Shown: positions 27,616-36,267 of the stretch, piece after piece
Layout of the letters: every line of letters begins with the position of its first letter
Numbering within the stretch: the stretch's first letter is position 1
Assembly (NCBI RefSeq): GCF_900456975.1
Contig: NZ_UGYM01000002.1
Location: 1,426,001-1,490,000, forward strand
Length of the DNA: 64,000 bases
From: Shewanella baltica
GTDB taxonomy: Bacteria; Pseudomonadota; Gammaproteobacteria; Enterobacterales; Shewanellaceae
Direction: 5' to 3'
Position numbers and translations under genes: made by a program
The notes under the pieces: generated by a model
The model's input: the letters and a program-made list of their open reading frames with translations, nothing else
What the model was told of the DNA's origin: nothing
Databases searched by the model: none

Positions 27616-28312
27616 CAATGTTGTTAACCTCGAAAAATCAGTGACTACTCAGGAAGGAACGCTCACTATCCTCAAGGGCATTAACTTAGATGTCAAGCAA
27701 GGTGAGAGTGTGGCTATTCTTGGCCCGTCGGGTTCGGGCAAGTCTACCCTGCTCGGGCTGCTTGCGGCACTTGATACGCCTACCTCTGGTGAAATTTGGC
27801 TCGATGGTGTGGCGTTATCCCCACTGAATGAAGAGCAAAAAGCCGCGCTGCGTAAACAGAAGGTCAGCTTTATTTTTCAATCCTTTATGTTAGTGGATAC
27901 CTTAACCGCGCTGGAGAACGTTATGTTACCCGCCGAGCTTGCGGGCGTGAGCAATGCCAAGGAAAAAGCCCAAGCCATGCTGGTGCGGGTCGGTTTATCC
28001 CATCGTTTGACCCATTTACCCAAACAGCTATCGGGCGGAGAGCAGCAAAGGGTGGCGATTGCCCGTGCTTTTATTTGTGAGCCCACAGTGCTGTTTGCCG
28101 ATGAACCCACGGGTAACTTGGACAGCGTTAACGGCCATAAAATTGCCGATATGTTGTTTGAGCTGAATCAAGAAAGCCACACCACTCTTATCCTCGTCAC
28201 CCACGATTTACTATTGGCCAAGCGTTGTGAGCGGCAGCTGGTTATGGATAACGGCCATTTACAGGAAGATACGGCGCATACAGCACCGCTCGCCGATGCT
28301 AAGGAGGCTTAA
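27584..28312 (+). CDS. ybbA: ABC transporter ATP-binding protein YbbA
   Basis: 242 residues of the LolD/MacB-type ATPase group: Walker A GPSGSGKST, signature LSGGEQQR, Walker B VLFADEPTGNLD, switch His in LVTHD. It pairs with the FtsX-type permease YbbP encoded 2 nt downstream. The substrate is unknown; such mechanotransmission systems handle lipoproteins or lipids at the membrane, and the neighbouring tesA fits lipid metabolism. A strong SD (AAGGAT) precedes the ATG. Its first 11 codons overlap the 5' end of tesA on the other strand. Confidence 0.94.
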   Translation: MSNVILKNSAINVVNLEKSVTTQEGTLTILKGINLDVKQGESVAILGPSGSGKSTLLGLLAALDTPTSGEIWLDGVALSPLNEEQKAALRKQKVSFIFQSFMLVDTLTALENVMLPAELAGVSNAKEKAQAMLVRVGLSHRLTHLPKQLSGGEQQRVAIARAFICEPTVLFADEPTGNLDSVNGHKIADMLFELNQESHTTLILVTHDLLLAKRCERQLVMDNGHLQEDTAHTAPLADAKEA

Positions 28313-28314
28313 CA

Positions 28315-30828
28315 ATGGAGTTAAGTCTGGCATGGCGCCTGTTTAAGCGCGAGTTACAGCAAGGGCAATTGTTATTGATTATCCTCGCTATTACGCTCGC
28401 GGTACTGTCTGTGAGTGGGTTAGCGCGGGTGAGTGAGCGCCTGCAAGTGGCGATCACTGGCCAAGCTTCACAGTTTATTGCCGCCGATCGGATTATCGAT
28501 TCGCCGGTTAAAATTGATGTGGCGATTTTAACCAATGCCGAAGATCTTGGGCTTAAGCATGTGACGAACATGCAATTTAATTCCATGGTCTATTCGGGTG
28601 ATAAGTTTCAGTTAGTCACAGTTCGCGCCGTTGAAACGGGTTATCCACTCAAGGGTGACATTGAACTCACCAGCGGTAAAACCAAGGCTTTACCTCAAGC
28701 GGGTGAAATCTGGTTTGAGACTCGCTTAGGTGGACTCCTCGGTTATCCTAAAACCATCGAACTAGGTAACAGCGAATTTGTGCTCAGCAATGAAATAAGC
28801 CGCTTACCCGACGCGGGCTTTAATCCTTTTGCTTCATCGCCCGTGGTATTGATGCGCATGGAAGATGTCGCCAAAACGGGAGTGATTCAACCGGGCAGCC
28901 GCGTGACCTATCTGTATCAATTTGCTGGCGATGAAGCCTCGCTTACGGCCTTTGAGCAAAGTGTTAAACCGCTTCTCAATAGCACCCAGCGCTGGGTCGA
29001 TGTGCAATCCGGTGACTCGCCGATTGCGGGAGCAGTTAAGCGAGCTGAGCGCTTCCTACTGCTAGCTAGTTTGATGGGCATTGCACTGGCCTGCGCCGCG
29101 ATAGGCATTGCCGCCCAGCGTTATTGTCAGCGCCATTACGATGTGGTGGCCATGCTGAAAACCTTTGGCGCCTCGTCAAAGCAAATTCGGTTGTTGTTCG
29201 GCACTCACTTATTTTTAGTGACGTTAATGGGGATTGTGCTTGGCATTATCGGTGGTGTGTTACTCGATTTTGGGATCAGTTATTTATTGCCGCCCGAAAT
29301 TGCCGCCTATTCGCCGCCACTCACTCGGCCATTACTGCTTGGTGTAAGCACAGGACTTATCAGCGCCTTTATGTTTTCGGCTTATCCACTGATGCGCTTA
29401 CTGGCTATTCCGCCACTACGAGTGCTACAGCGTCAGTTAGAAGGCTTACAGCTAGGGATGTGGCTGCATCTACTTTTGAGCTTAGGGGCGATGGCGTTAC
29501 TGGGCTATTTGTATTCCCAAAGTTGGGCTTTGACCCTGACTGTGGTCGCGGCCGTGTTGCTGCTCGGTGTGCTGTTAAGTGTGCTTGGCTTTGTGATGAT
29601 ACGTTTAGGCCACAGTGTCGGTATGAAGACCACCAATCCCTTACAGTTGGCACTGGCAGGGCTCAGACGTCGTGCGCGGCAAAATGCGGTGCAATTGGTG
29701 GGATTTAGCGCCGCACTGGTATTGTTATTGACGATTCTGGCATTAAGACAAGATTTGCTCAACGAGTGGCAAAAACAGTTGCCCGAAAATGCACCTAACT
29801 ACTTCCTCGTTAATATCGCCCCCGACGATGCTAAGCCCTTAAATGATTTTATGACGGCTAAGGGCATTGTTGCGACGGACATTTATCCTGTGATCCGTGG
29901 CCGTTTAACTCAAATTAACGGTGAAGCGCTGATTTCGAATGAACAGTCTGAAGCGGGTGAAAAGGGCCGAGTGGGTATTTCCCGCGAGTTAAACCTAACG
30001 TGGCGCAATACGCTACCAGCCAATAACGAACTGTTAGAGGGGCATTTTAATCAAGCTGCCGATGAAGTGTCGGTGGAATCTGGCGTGGCGGACCGTTTAG
30101 GTATTGGCATTGGCGATAAGTTGACTTATGTGATTGATAATCAAGAGCTCACAGTTAAGGTTGCCAGTATTCGTGCCGTGCACTGGGAAACGCTACAGCC
30201 GAACTTCTTTATGATTTTCACCCAAGAAGCTCTCGCGCCCTTTGCTTATACCTCGATGGCGAGTTTCTATCTGAATGATCAGCAAGCTACGAATGACCAG
30301 TCAACAAACGGCCAAGCGCTGAGTGCCGATGGTACGCCTAAGGATGCTGTGATCCTTGCGCTTATTCAGCAATTCCCGACCATATCGATCATCGATGTGG
30401 GCGCTATGGTGGGGCAGTTACGGCAGATCATAGAGCAAGTGTCGCTGTCGCTCACCTTAGTGCTGGCCTTAGTTTTACTGGCCAGTGCGTTAGTCTTGAT
30501 TGCACAGACTGAAGCCGGCATGGCAACTCGGCAGCGGGAACTGGCGGTGCTGCGTACCTTTGGCGCTTCGGGATGGCTATTGCGCAGTGCAACGGGTTTA
30601 GAGTTTGCCTTGCTTGGCGGTATTGCAGGCGTGTTAGCCGTCATAGTGGCCGAATTTGCGTTATATCTACTTAAGACGCAAGTGTTTGAGCTTAATGTGT
30701 ATATGCACTGGCCTTGGTGGGGAATCGCCCCTGTTTCTGGCGCCTTAATCGTGGCCTTACTTGGGGTGTGGCGTTGCCGACAATTGCTTAGCCAATCTTG
30801 CTCTGAGCTATTAAAGGCGGGCAGCTAG
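28315..30828 (+). CDS. ybbP: ABC transporter permease YbbP (FtsX family)
   Basis: 837 residues. One N-terminal helix, a long periplasmic domain, then two FtsX-type four-helix bundles (about residues 240-480 and 700-830) with a second periplasmic domain in between. AMLKTFGASSKQIRLLFGTH and AVLRTFGASGWLLRSATG are the duplicated coupling segments. It forms the membrane part of YbbAP. AAGGAGG precedes the ATG and it is followed by a terminator, so ybbA-ybbP is a closed operon. Natural substrate unknown. Confidence 0.93.
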   Translation: MELSLAWRLFKRELQQGQLLLIILAITLAVLSVSGLARVSERLQVAITGQASQFIAADRIIDSPVKIDVAILTNAEDLGLKHVTNMQFNSMVYSGDKFQLVTVRAVETGYPLKGDIELTSGKTKALPQAGEIWFETRLGGLLGYPKTIELGNSEFVLSNEISRLPDAGFNPFASSPVVLMRMEDVAKTGVIQPGSRVTYLYQFAGDEASLTAFEQSVKPLLNSTQRWVDVQSGDSPIAGAVKRAERFLLLASLMGIALACAAIGIAAQRYCQRHYDVVAMLKTFGASSKQIRLLFGTHLFLVTLMGIVLGIIGGVLLDFGISYLLPPEIAAYSPPLTRPLLLGVSTGLISAFMFSAYPLMRLLAIPPLRVLQRQLEGLQLGMWLHLLLSLGAMALLGYLYSQSWALTLTVVAAVLLLGVLLSVLGFVMIRLGHSVGMKTTNPLQLALAGLRRRARQNAVQLVGFSAALVLLLTILALRQDLLNEWQKQLPENAPNYFLVNIAPDDAKPLNDFMTAKGIVATDIYPVIRGRLTQINGEALISNEQSEAGEKGRVGISRELNLTWRNTLPANNELLEGHFNQAADEVSVESGVADRLGIGIGDKLTYVIDNQELTVKVASIRAVHWETLQPNFFMIFTQEALAPFAYTSMASFYLNDQQATNDQSTNGQALSADGTPKDAVILALIQQFPTISIIDVGAMVGQLRQIIEQVSLSLTLVLALVLLASALVLIAQTEAGMATRQRELAVLRTFGASGWLLRSATGLEFALLGGIAGVLAVIVAEFALYLLKTQVFELNVYMHWPWWGIAPVSGALIVALLGVWRCRQLLSQSCSELLKAGS

Positions 30829-30884
30829 TGGTTGCTTGCATGGGCTAACACTATAAGTTTATGACTTAAGTAGACAGCGTTAAC

Positions 30885-30927
30885 AATAAAAAGCACTGAT
30901 GCAGCATAAGCTCAGTGCTTTTTTATT
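30885..30927 (+). terminator. Intrinsic terminator after ybbP
   Basis: AATAAAAAGCACTGA pairs with TCAGTGCTTTTTTATT around a 12-nt loop, 57 nt past the stop codon. Confidence 0.9.
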
Positions 30928-30962
30928 GTCTTGCTGATTCTGCTGAGTTTGAGCATGACTCG

Positions 30963-31052
30963 AATATGAATATGAATATGAATATGAATATGAATATGAA
31001 TATGAATATGAATATGAATATGAATATGAATATGAATATGAATATGAACATG
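30963..31052 (+). repeat. Hexanucleotide microsatellite, 15 x AATATG
   Basis: Ninety bases of uninterrupted 6-bp units, 14 identical and the last with one change (AAC for AAT). It lies between the ybbP terminator and the signal peptidase paralogue, ending 125 bp before that gene's ATG. Read in frame it encodes (Asn-Met)15 inside a short open frame at 30915-31097 that has no convincing SD. Slippage here would change promoter-to-gene distance or reading by whole units, never the frame. Confidence 0.97.
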
Positions 31053-31177
31053 CGTCTTTACATCGGCTTACAAATTGATCTGTGCTTAAGCAGGTAGCAA
31101 CAGAACTTAGTGTAACGCAATGGGTCTATTTAACTGAGAACAGCGACTAGCTTATACATGCCATAGAGAGGAAATAT

Positions 31178-31840
31178 ATGTTCAAAGGAATAACCAAACT
31201 GCTTAAGGAGAACCGCTCCTTTTTTCTGTTTATCAGCTTAATGTTAGTGTTCAGGAGCGCTGTGGCCGATTGGAATACAGTGCCATCGGGTTCTATGCTG
31301 CCGACTATCGTCGAGGGCGATCGCATTCTGGTAAACAAGATAGCCTACGATCTTAGGGTGCCATTTACCCATATCGCCTTAGTCAAACTTGCGGATCCCG
31401 CCCGCGGTGATATCGTGGTGTTCGATTCGAAAAAGGCCGATAAAAAACTCATTAAGCGGGTGATTGCTGTGCCAGGCGATACTGTGATGATGCGGGATAA
31501 TCGTTTGTATTTGAATGGCGAACCCCTTAGTTACTCATCCCAAGCATTGAGTCCTTATGCTCCCGCTGATGTCACCGAAATGCAGGAGAACTTAATCGGT
31601 ATGGCCCACAGTATTCGCCTTAATCCTGTCCCCTCAAAGCTCGCCAATTTTGGACCTGTCACTGTGCCAGACGCGCATTACCTAGCGCTGGGTGATAATC
31701 GAGATAACAGCGCTGATTCTCGGGTCATTGGCTTTGTGCCACGCGATGAGATTGTAGGCCGTTCAAGCTCAGTGGTTTTCTCCCTTGATTATGCTGATCA
31801 TTACTTGCCTCGACCTGAGCGCCTTATGCGCGAGTTTTAG
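31178..31840 (+). CDS. Signal peptidase I paralogue, short form
   Basis: 220 residues, well short of E. coli LepB (324). A single N-terminal membrane helix (about residues 14-30) precedes the S26 domain. Ser39 in PSGSMLPT is the nucleophile and Lys93 in LIKRVIAVPGD the base; GDNRDNSADSR is box E. All catalytic parts are intact, so it should cleave signal peptides, possibly of a subset of substrates. Housekeeping lepB normally sits with lepA-rnc-era, which is not here, so this looks like an extra copy. AGAGAGG precedes the ATG. Confidence 0.88.
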   Translation: MFKGITKLLKENRSFFLFISLMLVFRSAVADWNTVPSGSMLPTIVEGDRILVNKIAYDLRVPFTHIALVKLADPARGDIVVFDSKKADKKLIKRVIAVPGDTVMMRDNRLYLNGEPLSYSSQALSPYAPADVTEMQENLIGMAHSIRLNPVPSKLANFGPVTVPDAHYLALGDNRDNSADSRVIGFVPRDEIVGRSSSVVFSLDYADHYLPRPERLMREF

Positions 31841-31880
31841 CATGCACGGATTCTAGTCTACGTGATGTTGTACCATAAAG

Positions 31881-31906
31881 AAGGGCGCCGAATGAGGCGC
31901 CCTTTT
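31881..31906. terminator. Bidirectional terminator between signal peptidase gene and gltS
   Basis: AAGGGCGCC-gaatga-GGCGCCCTT followed by TT, between convergent genes. Confidence 0.9.
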
Positions 31907-31959
31907 GTTAGCTGGTTGATTCAATGATGCTTTACTTTAAGCAACGTCTTCAAAAGCGA

Positions 31960-33183
31960 CTACTTCATAAAGCTCAGATAGCCCTGCAAGACAATCAAGT
32001 TAACGATGTCGATAAAGAAAGCCCCGACGATAGGCACAACCATAAAGGCTTGGGGCGACGGCCCTGTGCGCGAGACGAGCGCGCCCATGTTCATTACCGC
32101 CGTTGGTGTTGCGCCCATACCAAAGCCGCAGTGGCCGCCAGTGATCACCGCCGCATCGTAATTACTGCCCATCACTTTGAATGTCACGAAATAGGCGAAC
32201 ACCGCCAGTACTGCGGTTTGCACCAGTAAGATGACGAGCAGCGGGATGGCTAAATCAAAAATCTCCCATAGCTTTAAGGTCATCAAAGCCATAGAAAGGA
32301 ACAGTGACAAAGCGACTGTGCCTATGACATCGATACTTTCAGTATGGGGCTTATAGCCGCGGGTGAGTTCGGTGATATTGGCGATGATAACGCCAAGGAA
32401 GAGAGCATAAACAAAGTCGGGCATTTTGAGCCAAGCTATGCCCGATTGGCTGATCCACAGCGTGAGCCATTTTGAGCCTGCAACACACAGCAGCAGTACA
32501 AACAGGGTTTCTAATATGGTTTTGGCTGTGACTTGATCTTCTTCTAACTGATCGTAAGTCACTAAATGCGGATGTTCACTGTGATGCTTGCGACCAATCC
32601 CATAGCGAGAAACAAGATTATGTTTACCGATTAATCGCTGCGCAACGGGGCCACCTATAATTCCGCCCATGATTAAGCCAAAGGTCGCAGCGGCCATAGC
32701 AAACTCTAAAGTGTTGATACCGTAGTTTTCCGCAAAGGTTTGTGACCAAGCGACGCCCGTTCCATGGCCACCCGACAGGGTAATTGACCCTGCGATAAGG
32801 CCCATAATCGGGTCTAGCCCTAACAGATTAGCTAAACTCACGCCGACGGCATTTTGGATAACAATATAAATCGAGGCAACACCCAGAAAGATAAAGACTT
32901 TTTTACCACCGCTGAGTAACAGCTTGTAGTTTGCCGAGAGGCCAATCGTGCTGAAAAACATCAGCATTAAGGTATTTTGCAGCGATAAGCTGAAGTCGAG
33001 ACTGATATTTTGAAAGTGAAGAAATGCGACACCCGCAGCGACAACGAGGCCACCCACTATGGGTTCGGGGATATTATATTGCCTAAAGACACGTACATGG
33101 CGATTGATGGAGTGGCCGATAAACAGCACGAAAATGGCAATTAAAAATGATTCTAGCTCGCCAATCGTATAGGTCGTGTGCAT
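31960..33183 (-). CDS. gltS: Sodium/glutamate symporter
   Basis: 407 residues and about ten membrane helices in two inverted halves. IPEPIVGGLVVA and SGGHGTGVAWS are family landmarks (GltS/ESS family), the second being the re-entrant loop; GGHCGFGMGATPTAVMNM is the matching loop of the second half. It imports glutamate with Na+ across the inner membrane. AAGGA precedes the ATG. Monocistronic. Confidence 0.94.
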   Translation of the reverse strand: MHTTYTIGELESFLIAIFVLFIGHSINRHVRVFRQYNIPEPIVGGLVVAAGVAFLHFQNISLDFSLSLQNTLMLMFFSTIGLSANYKLLLSGGKKVFIFLGVASIYIVIQNAVGVSLANLLGLDPIMGLIAGSITLSGGHGTGVAWSQTFAENYGINTLEFAMAAATFGLIMGGIIGGPVAQRLIGKHNLVSRYGIGRKHHSEHPHLVTYDQLEEDQVTAKTILETLFVLLLCVAGSKWLTLWISQSGIAWLKMPDFVYALFLGVIIANITELTRGYKPHTESIDVIGTVALSLFLSMALMTLKLWEIFDLAIPLLVILLVQTAVLAVFAYFVTFKVMGSNYDAAVITGGHCGFGMGATPTAVMNMGALVSRTGPSPQAFMVVPIVGAFFIDIVNLIVLQGYLSFMK

Positions 33184-33710
33184 GAAAATTCCTTACAAAC
33201 TGTCTTAGTGTGGGCATTTCAGTGAGCACAATGCCCATTGAGGAGTCACCCATCTTGTTATTAAGTACCTGCTAATGCTGGATGTTAAGCGCTTGATGTC
33301 GAGGACAGATCATTGTCAATCCGATAAAAATTTAAAGGATGAGTGAGCGCAAGTGTATCGTTTTATGGTTTACAGGCCAAGAACAGCAGATTAAATAGCC
33401 TGTTCTTGAGCATAAATAACTGTCTATTTATGAGGTGTTGCTGAGTCTATCTGTGGTCAAGGTTGAGGCGATTAATGCGTGCCTCCTATGACCGAATGGA
33501 GGCGAGTTTAGCAGAAAAGTGTCGCGCTGTCGCTAAATCACATTACAAATCATGATGTTATGATATTGTTTTTCTAGTGTTGCTAAAGTGGCGCTTGTGC
33601 TTACGTCAACATCTAGCAAGCCTTAGCACCGAAATTCGTGCGCATTAGCGCCCGAATATGTCGATGTTTAATGCAAGATTCCGCGGGATTGTTAGCAGCA
33701 GCGTGCTAGC
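33184..33710. other. Gene-free stretch upstream of gltS
   Basis: 527 nt with no supported gene. One clear inverted repeat, CAAGAACAG / CTGTTCTTG at 33378-33386 and 33400-33408, without a T-tract, could be an operator or RNA hairpin. A shorter GC-rich repeat near 33690-33710 (GCTAGC / GTTAGC region) lies just beyond the yfcH stop and may help to end that transcript. Confidence 0.45.
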
Positions 33711-34604
33711 CTATTTGGCTAACACGTCGGTTAAGGCATTGTCGAGGTCACTGAATTGAAACTGAAAACCGGCTTCGAGGGCGCGTTTAGGATAAACAAA
33801 CTGTCCTTCGGTCAACAGCTCCGACATTTCACCCATAGCCAAGCGTAATGCAAGCGGCGGGGTCGTGATAAGGGCGGGGCGATTGAGTGCTTTTCCAAGT
33901 GCTTTGGTAAACACAGCGTTACTGACTGGGTTGGGGGCCGTGGCGTTGAATACGCCTTTGCAATGTTCTTGGCTGAGTAAAAAGTCGATAAGGGAGATGA
34001 GATCTTGCACATGGATCCAACTCATGCCTTGACGTCCATGACCAATTGGGCCACCGAGTCCGAGCTTAAAGGGTGGTAACATTTTCTCTAATGCGCCGCC
34101 TTTTCCTAACACAATCCCGATACGGATAATGCAGACGCGGGTTTGCTCAGTGTTTGCATTAAGCGCTTCTTGTTCCCATTTTCGGCAGATGTCATGGCTA
34201 AACTCAACATGGGCACCACTGGATTCATCGAGCAATTTATCATCATGTCGACCGTAATAACCCACTGCCGAACCACTCACCATGATCTTAGGCGGATTAC
34301 TACTCTGCTGTATTAGCTGAGTTAATCTTGCCGTGATATCCCAACGGCTATCACAAATCCGCTGCTTCTGGTTTTTGCTCCAGCGCTTAGCGACGATCGG
34401 CTCGCCCGCAAGATTCACTACGGCGTCGATATGATTCAGGTCGCTCAGCGCATCGAGGCTCTCAAGGTAATGGTGCTGATTACCGAGTATTCTCTGCGTT
34501 TGTTGCACTGAGCGCGTTAATAACGTCAGTTGATGATGGGGCGCCAATCGTTCGACTAATTGGCGGCCAATAAAGCCGCTTGCGCCAGTGATCAGTATAT
34601 TCAT
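33711..34604 (-). CDS. yfcH: YfcH, NAD-dependent epimerase-like SDR (TIGR01777 group)
   Basis: 297 residues from ATG 34604, which has AGAGAGG upstream and the Rossmann motif at once (MNILITGASGFIGRQLVERL). VVNLAGEPI, SGSAVGYYG and the C-terminal domain with LAMGEMSELLTEGQFVYPKR are typical of the SDR39U1/YfcH proteins, whose substrate is unknown. The 297-residue length equals that of E. coli YfcH. It follows folX by 86 bp, as in E. coli, suggesting cotranscription. Confidence 0.92.
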   Translation of the reverse strand: MNILITGASGFIGRQLVERLAPHHQLTLLTRSVQQTQRILGNQHHYLESLDALSDLNHIDAVVNLAGEPIVAKRWSKNQKQRICDSRWDITARLTQLIQQSSNPPKIMVSGSAVGYYGRHDDKLLDESSGAHVEFSHDICRKWEQEALNANTEQTRVCIIRIGIVLGKGGALEKMLPPFKLGLGGPIGHGRQGMSWIHVQDLISLIDFLLSQEHCKGVFNATAPNPVSNAVFTKALGKALNRPALITTPPLALRLAMGEMSELLTEGQFVYPKRALEAGFQFQFSDLDNALTDVLAK

Positions 34605-34690
34605 GGAACCTCTCTTATCGGTTGAGCTCTGAGGATATATACCGAAATACGGTGTGCAACGATCACTTAGTCTGGGTATTTCTAGCGAGA

Positions 34691-35053
34691 TTATTTCTGA
34701 TAACACAACTCCATAGAAACTGAATCAGCAAAGCGCAGGGCATGGGGTTTGTCGATTTCGACACTGGCAAATTCAACCCAAGGATGCTCACTGGCGATGG
34801 CCAGCGTTTGGCTGGTAAGATTTTCGAGTAATGAGAAACGGTTATTCTCAATCAGCTCAATGATCTTTTTGGTGATAGTGCGGTAATTGAGTGCATCCTC
34901 AACATTATCACTGTTACGGGCACGCTCGGCACAATAATGGATCACGACATTGATGATCACGTCTTGGCGATTTTGAATTTCATCTTCTTTAATGCCGATA
35001 AAAGTACGAAGTCTTAAGTTTTTAATGCGTATAATCGCGGTTTCTGGTTTCAT
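34691..35053 (-). CDS. folX: Dihydroneopterin triphosphate 2'-epimerase
   Basis: 120 residues, near-identical in layout to E. coli Fol[21 protein letters not shown] at the start, [24 protein letters not shown] and [11 protein letters not shown]. It epimerises dihydroneopterin triphosphate to the monapterin form, which in several gammaproteobacteria feeds tetrahydromonapterin cofactor synthesis. The conserved Glu of SLLENLT and Tyr of LNYRT are present. FolX is preferred over FolB because of these blocks and the yfcH neighbour. Confidence 0.95.
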   Translation of the reverse strand: MKPETAIIRIKNLRLRTFIGIKEDEIQNRQDVIINVVIHYCAERARNSDNVEDALNYRTITKKIIELIENNRFSLLENLTSQTLAIASEHPWVEFASVEIDKPHALRFADSVSMELCYQK

Positions 35054-35151
35054 AATGGCAAATGGCTATCTTAAGCTAAGGTTTCTGAGGTTAAGTGTGT
35101 TCTCGGGTTAGCCTAACAATTTTATCTAAGATCAAGAAGGATTTTTAATAA

Positions 35152-36261
35152 ATGACGCGACCTAATGCGCCCTCTGCTGCTTACCGTGGCTTTGCGGTTA
35201 TGGCCTTTGTAGTGATTATTTTGGCAGGGATTAAGGCGGCGAGCCCGATTGTGGTGCCGTTTGTGCTATCCAGTTTTCTGGCGGTGATTTGTAATCCCGC
35301 GATTGGTTTAATGACCAAATTCCGTGTGCCTAAATGGCTGGCGGTGATCCTCTTGATGGGATTTATTGTGTTGATGGGCCTCTGGTTAGCCTCGGTTGTC
35401 GGTAGTTCAGTCAATGAGTTCTCCAAGCAATTACCCCAATATCGGGTGCAGTTAGTCGAGCAATTTGCTTGGATATTAAATAAGTTAAATTCCTTCAATA
35501 TTCAGATTTCGAAGGATCAAGTGTTAGCGTATTTTGACCCTGGCATGGCCTTGTCTATGACGACGAATATGCTGTCGGGTGTTGGCAATGTGATGGCGAA
35601 TTTATTTCTGATCATCTTAACCATCGTCTTTATGCTGTTTGAAGCCCAATCGTTGCCAAAAAAATTGCATCTGGCGCTGGACGATCCCGATATGCGCCTC
35701 AAGCAGATTGACCGCTTTTTGCAATCGGTTAATCAGTACATGGTGATCAAGACGCTAGTGAGTTTAGCGACCGGGGTTATCGTCGGTGTCGGTTTAACCA
35801 TTATTGGTGTGGATTACGCCATGCTATGGGCGGTGATCGCCTTCCTATTTAATTACATTCCCAATATCGGTTCTATCATCGCCGCCATTCCTGCGGTGTT
35901 ATTAGCCTTCATTCAGCTTGGCCCTGCGGCAGCGGGCGGTACTGCACTTTTATATGTCGGTGCCAACATGGTGATGGGCAATATGATTGAACCTAAATTT
36001 ATGGGCCGCGGCTTAGGCTTATCGACCTTAGTGGTGTTTTTATCGTTAATTTTTTGGGGCTGGTTGCTAGGTTCTGTCGGCATGTTGCTGTCGGTGCCGC
36101 TGACTATGGTGGTTAAAATTGCCCTCGAATCGAGTAAAAGTGGTAACTGGTTAGCAATTTTATTATCGGACGATGTTGAAGATAAGTTCGTGGCCAGCAA
36201 CACGGAAAACTCAAGTTCCGATGGCGATGACGCCGATATAAGTACAACAGAGAGTAAGTAA
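35152..36261 (+). CDS. AI-2E family (PerM/TqsA-like) membrane transporter
   Basis: 369 residues with about eight membrane helices: two pairs near the N-terminus (residues 12-45 and 60-85), an amphipathic soluble segment (85-140), and a C-terminal group including FLFNYIPNIGSIIAAIPAVL and GWLLGSVGMLLSVPLTMVVK, the family's hallmark segments. Relatives export AI-2, Na+ or other small molecules; the substrate here is unknown. The C-terminus is acidic and Ser-rich. AAGGA precedes the ATG. It lies 6 nt ahead of a methyltransferase gene. Confidence 0.9.
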   Translation: MTRPNAPSAAYRGFAVMAFVVIILAGIKAASPIVVPFVLSSFLAVICNPAIGLMTKFRVPKWLAVILLMGFIVLMGLWLASVVGSSVNEFSKQLPQYRVQLVEQFAWILNKLNSFNIQISKDQVLAYFDPGMALSMTTNMLSGVGNVMANLFLIILTIVFMLFEAQSLPKKLHLALDDPDMRLKQIDRFLQSVNQYMVIKTLVSLATGVIVGVGLTIIGVDYAMLWAVIAFLFNYIPNIGSIIAAIPAVLLAFIQLGPAAAGGTALLYVGANMVMGNMIEPKFMGRGLGLSTLVVFLSLIFWGWLLGSVGMLLSVPLTMVVKIALESSKSGNWLAILLSDDVEDKFVASNTENSSSDGDDADISTTESK

Positions 36262-36267
36262 TAGAAG

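Noticed and set aside
29124..29708. 194-codon ORF inside ybbP in another frame.
   Set aside because: Shadow of the ybbP coding sequence; no SD and no recognisable protein features.
30915..31097. 60-codon ORF containing (Asn-Met)15.
   Set aside because: The frame is open only because the 6-bp repeat has no stop; there is no SD and it begins inside the ybbP terminator. Kept as a repeat, not as a gene.
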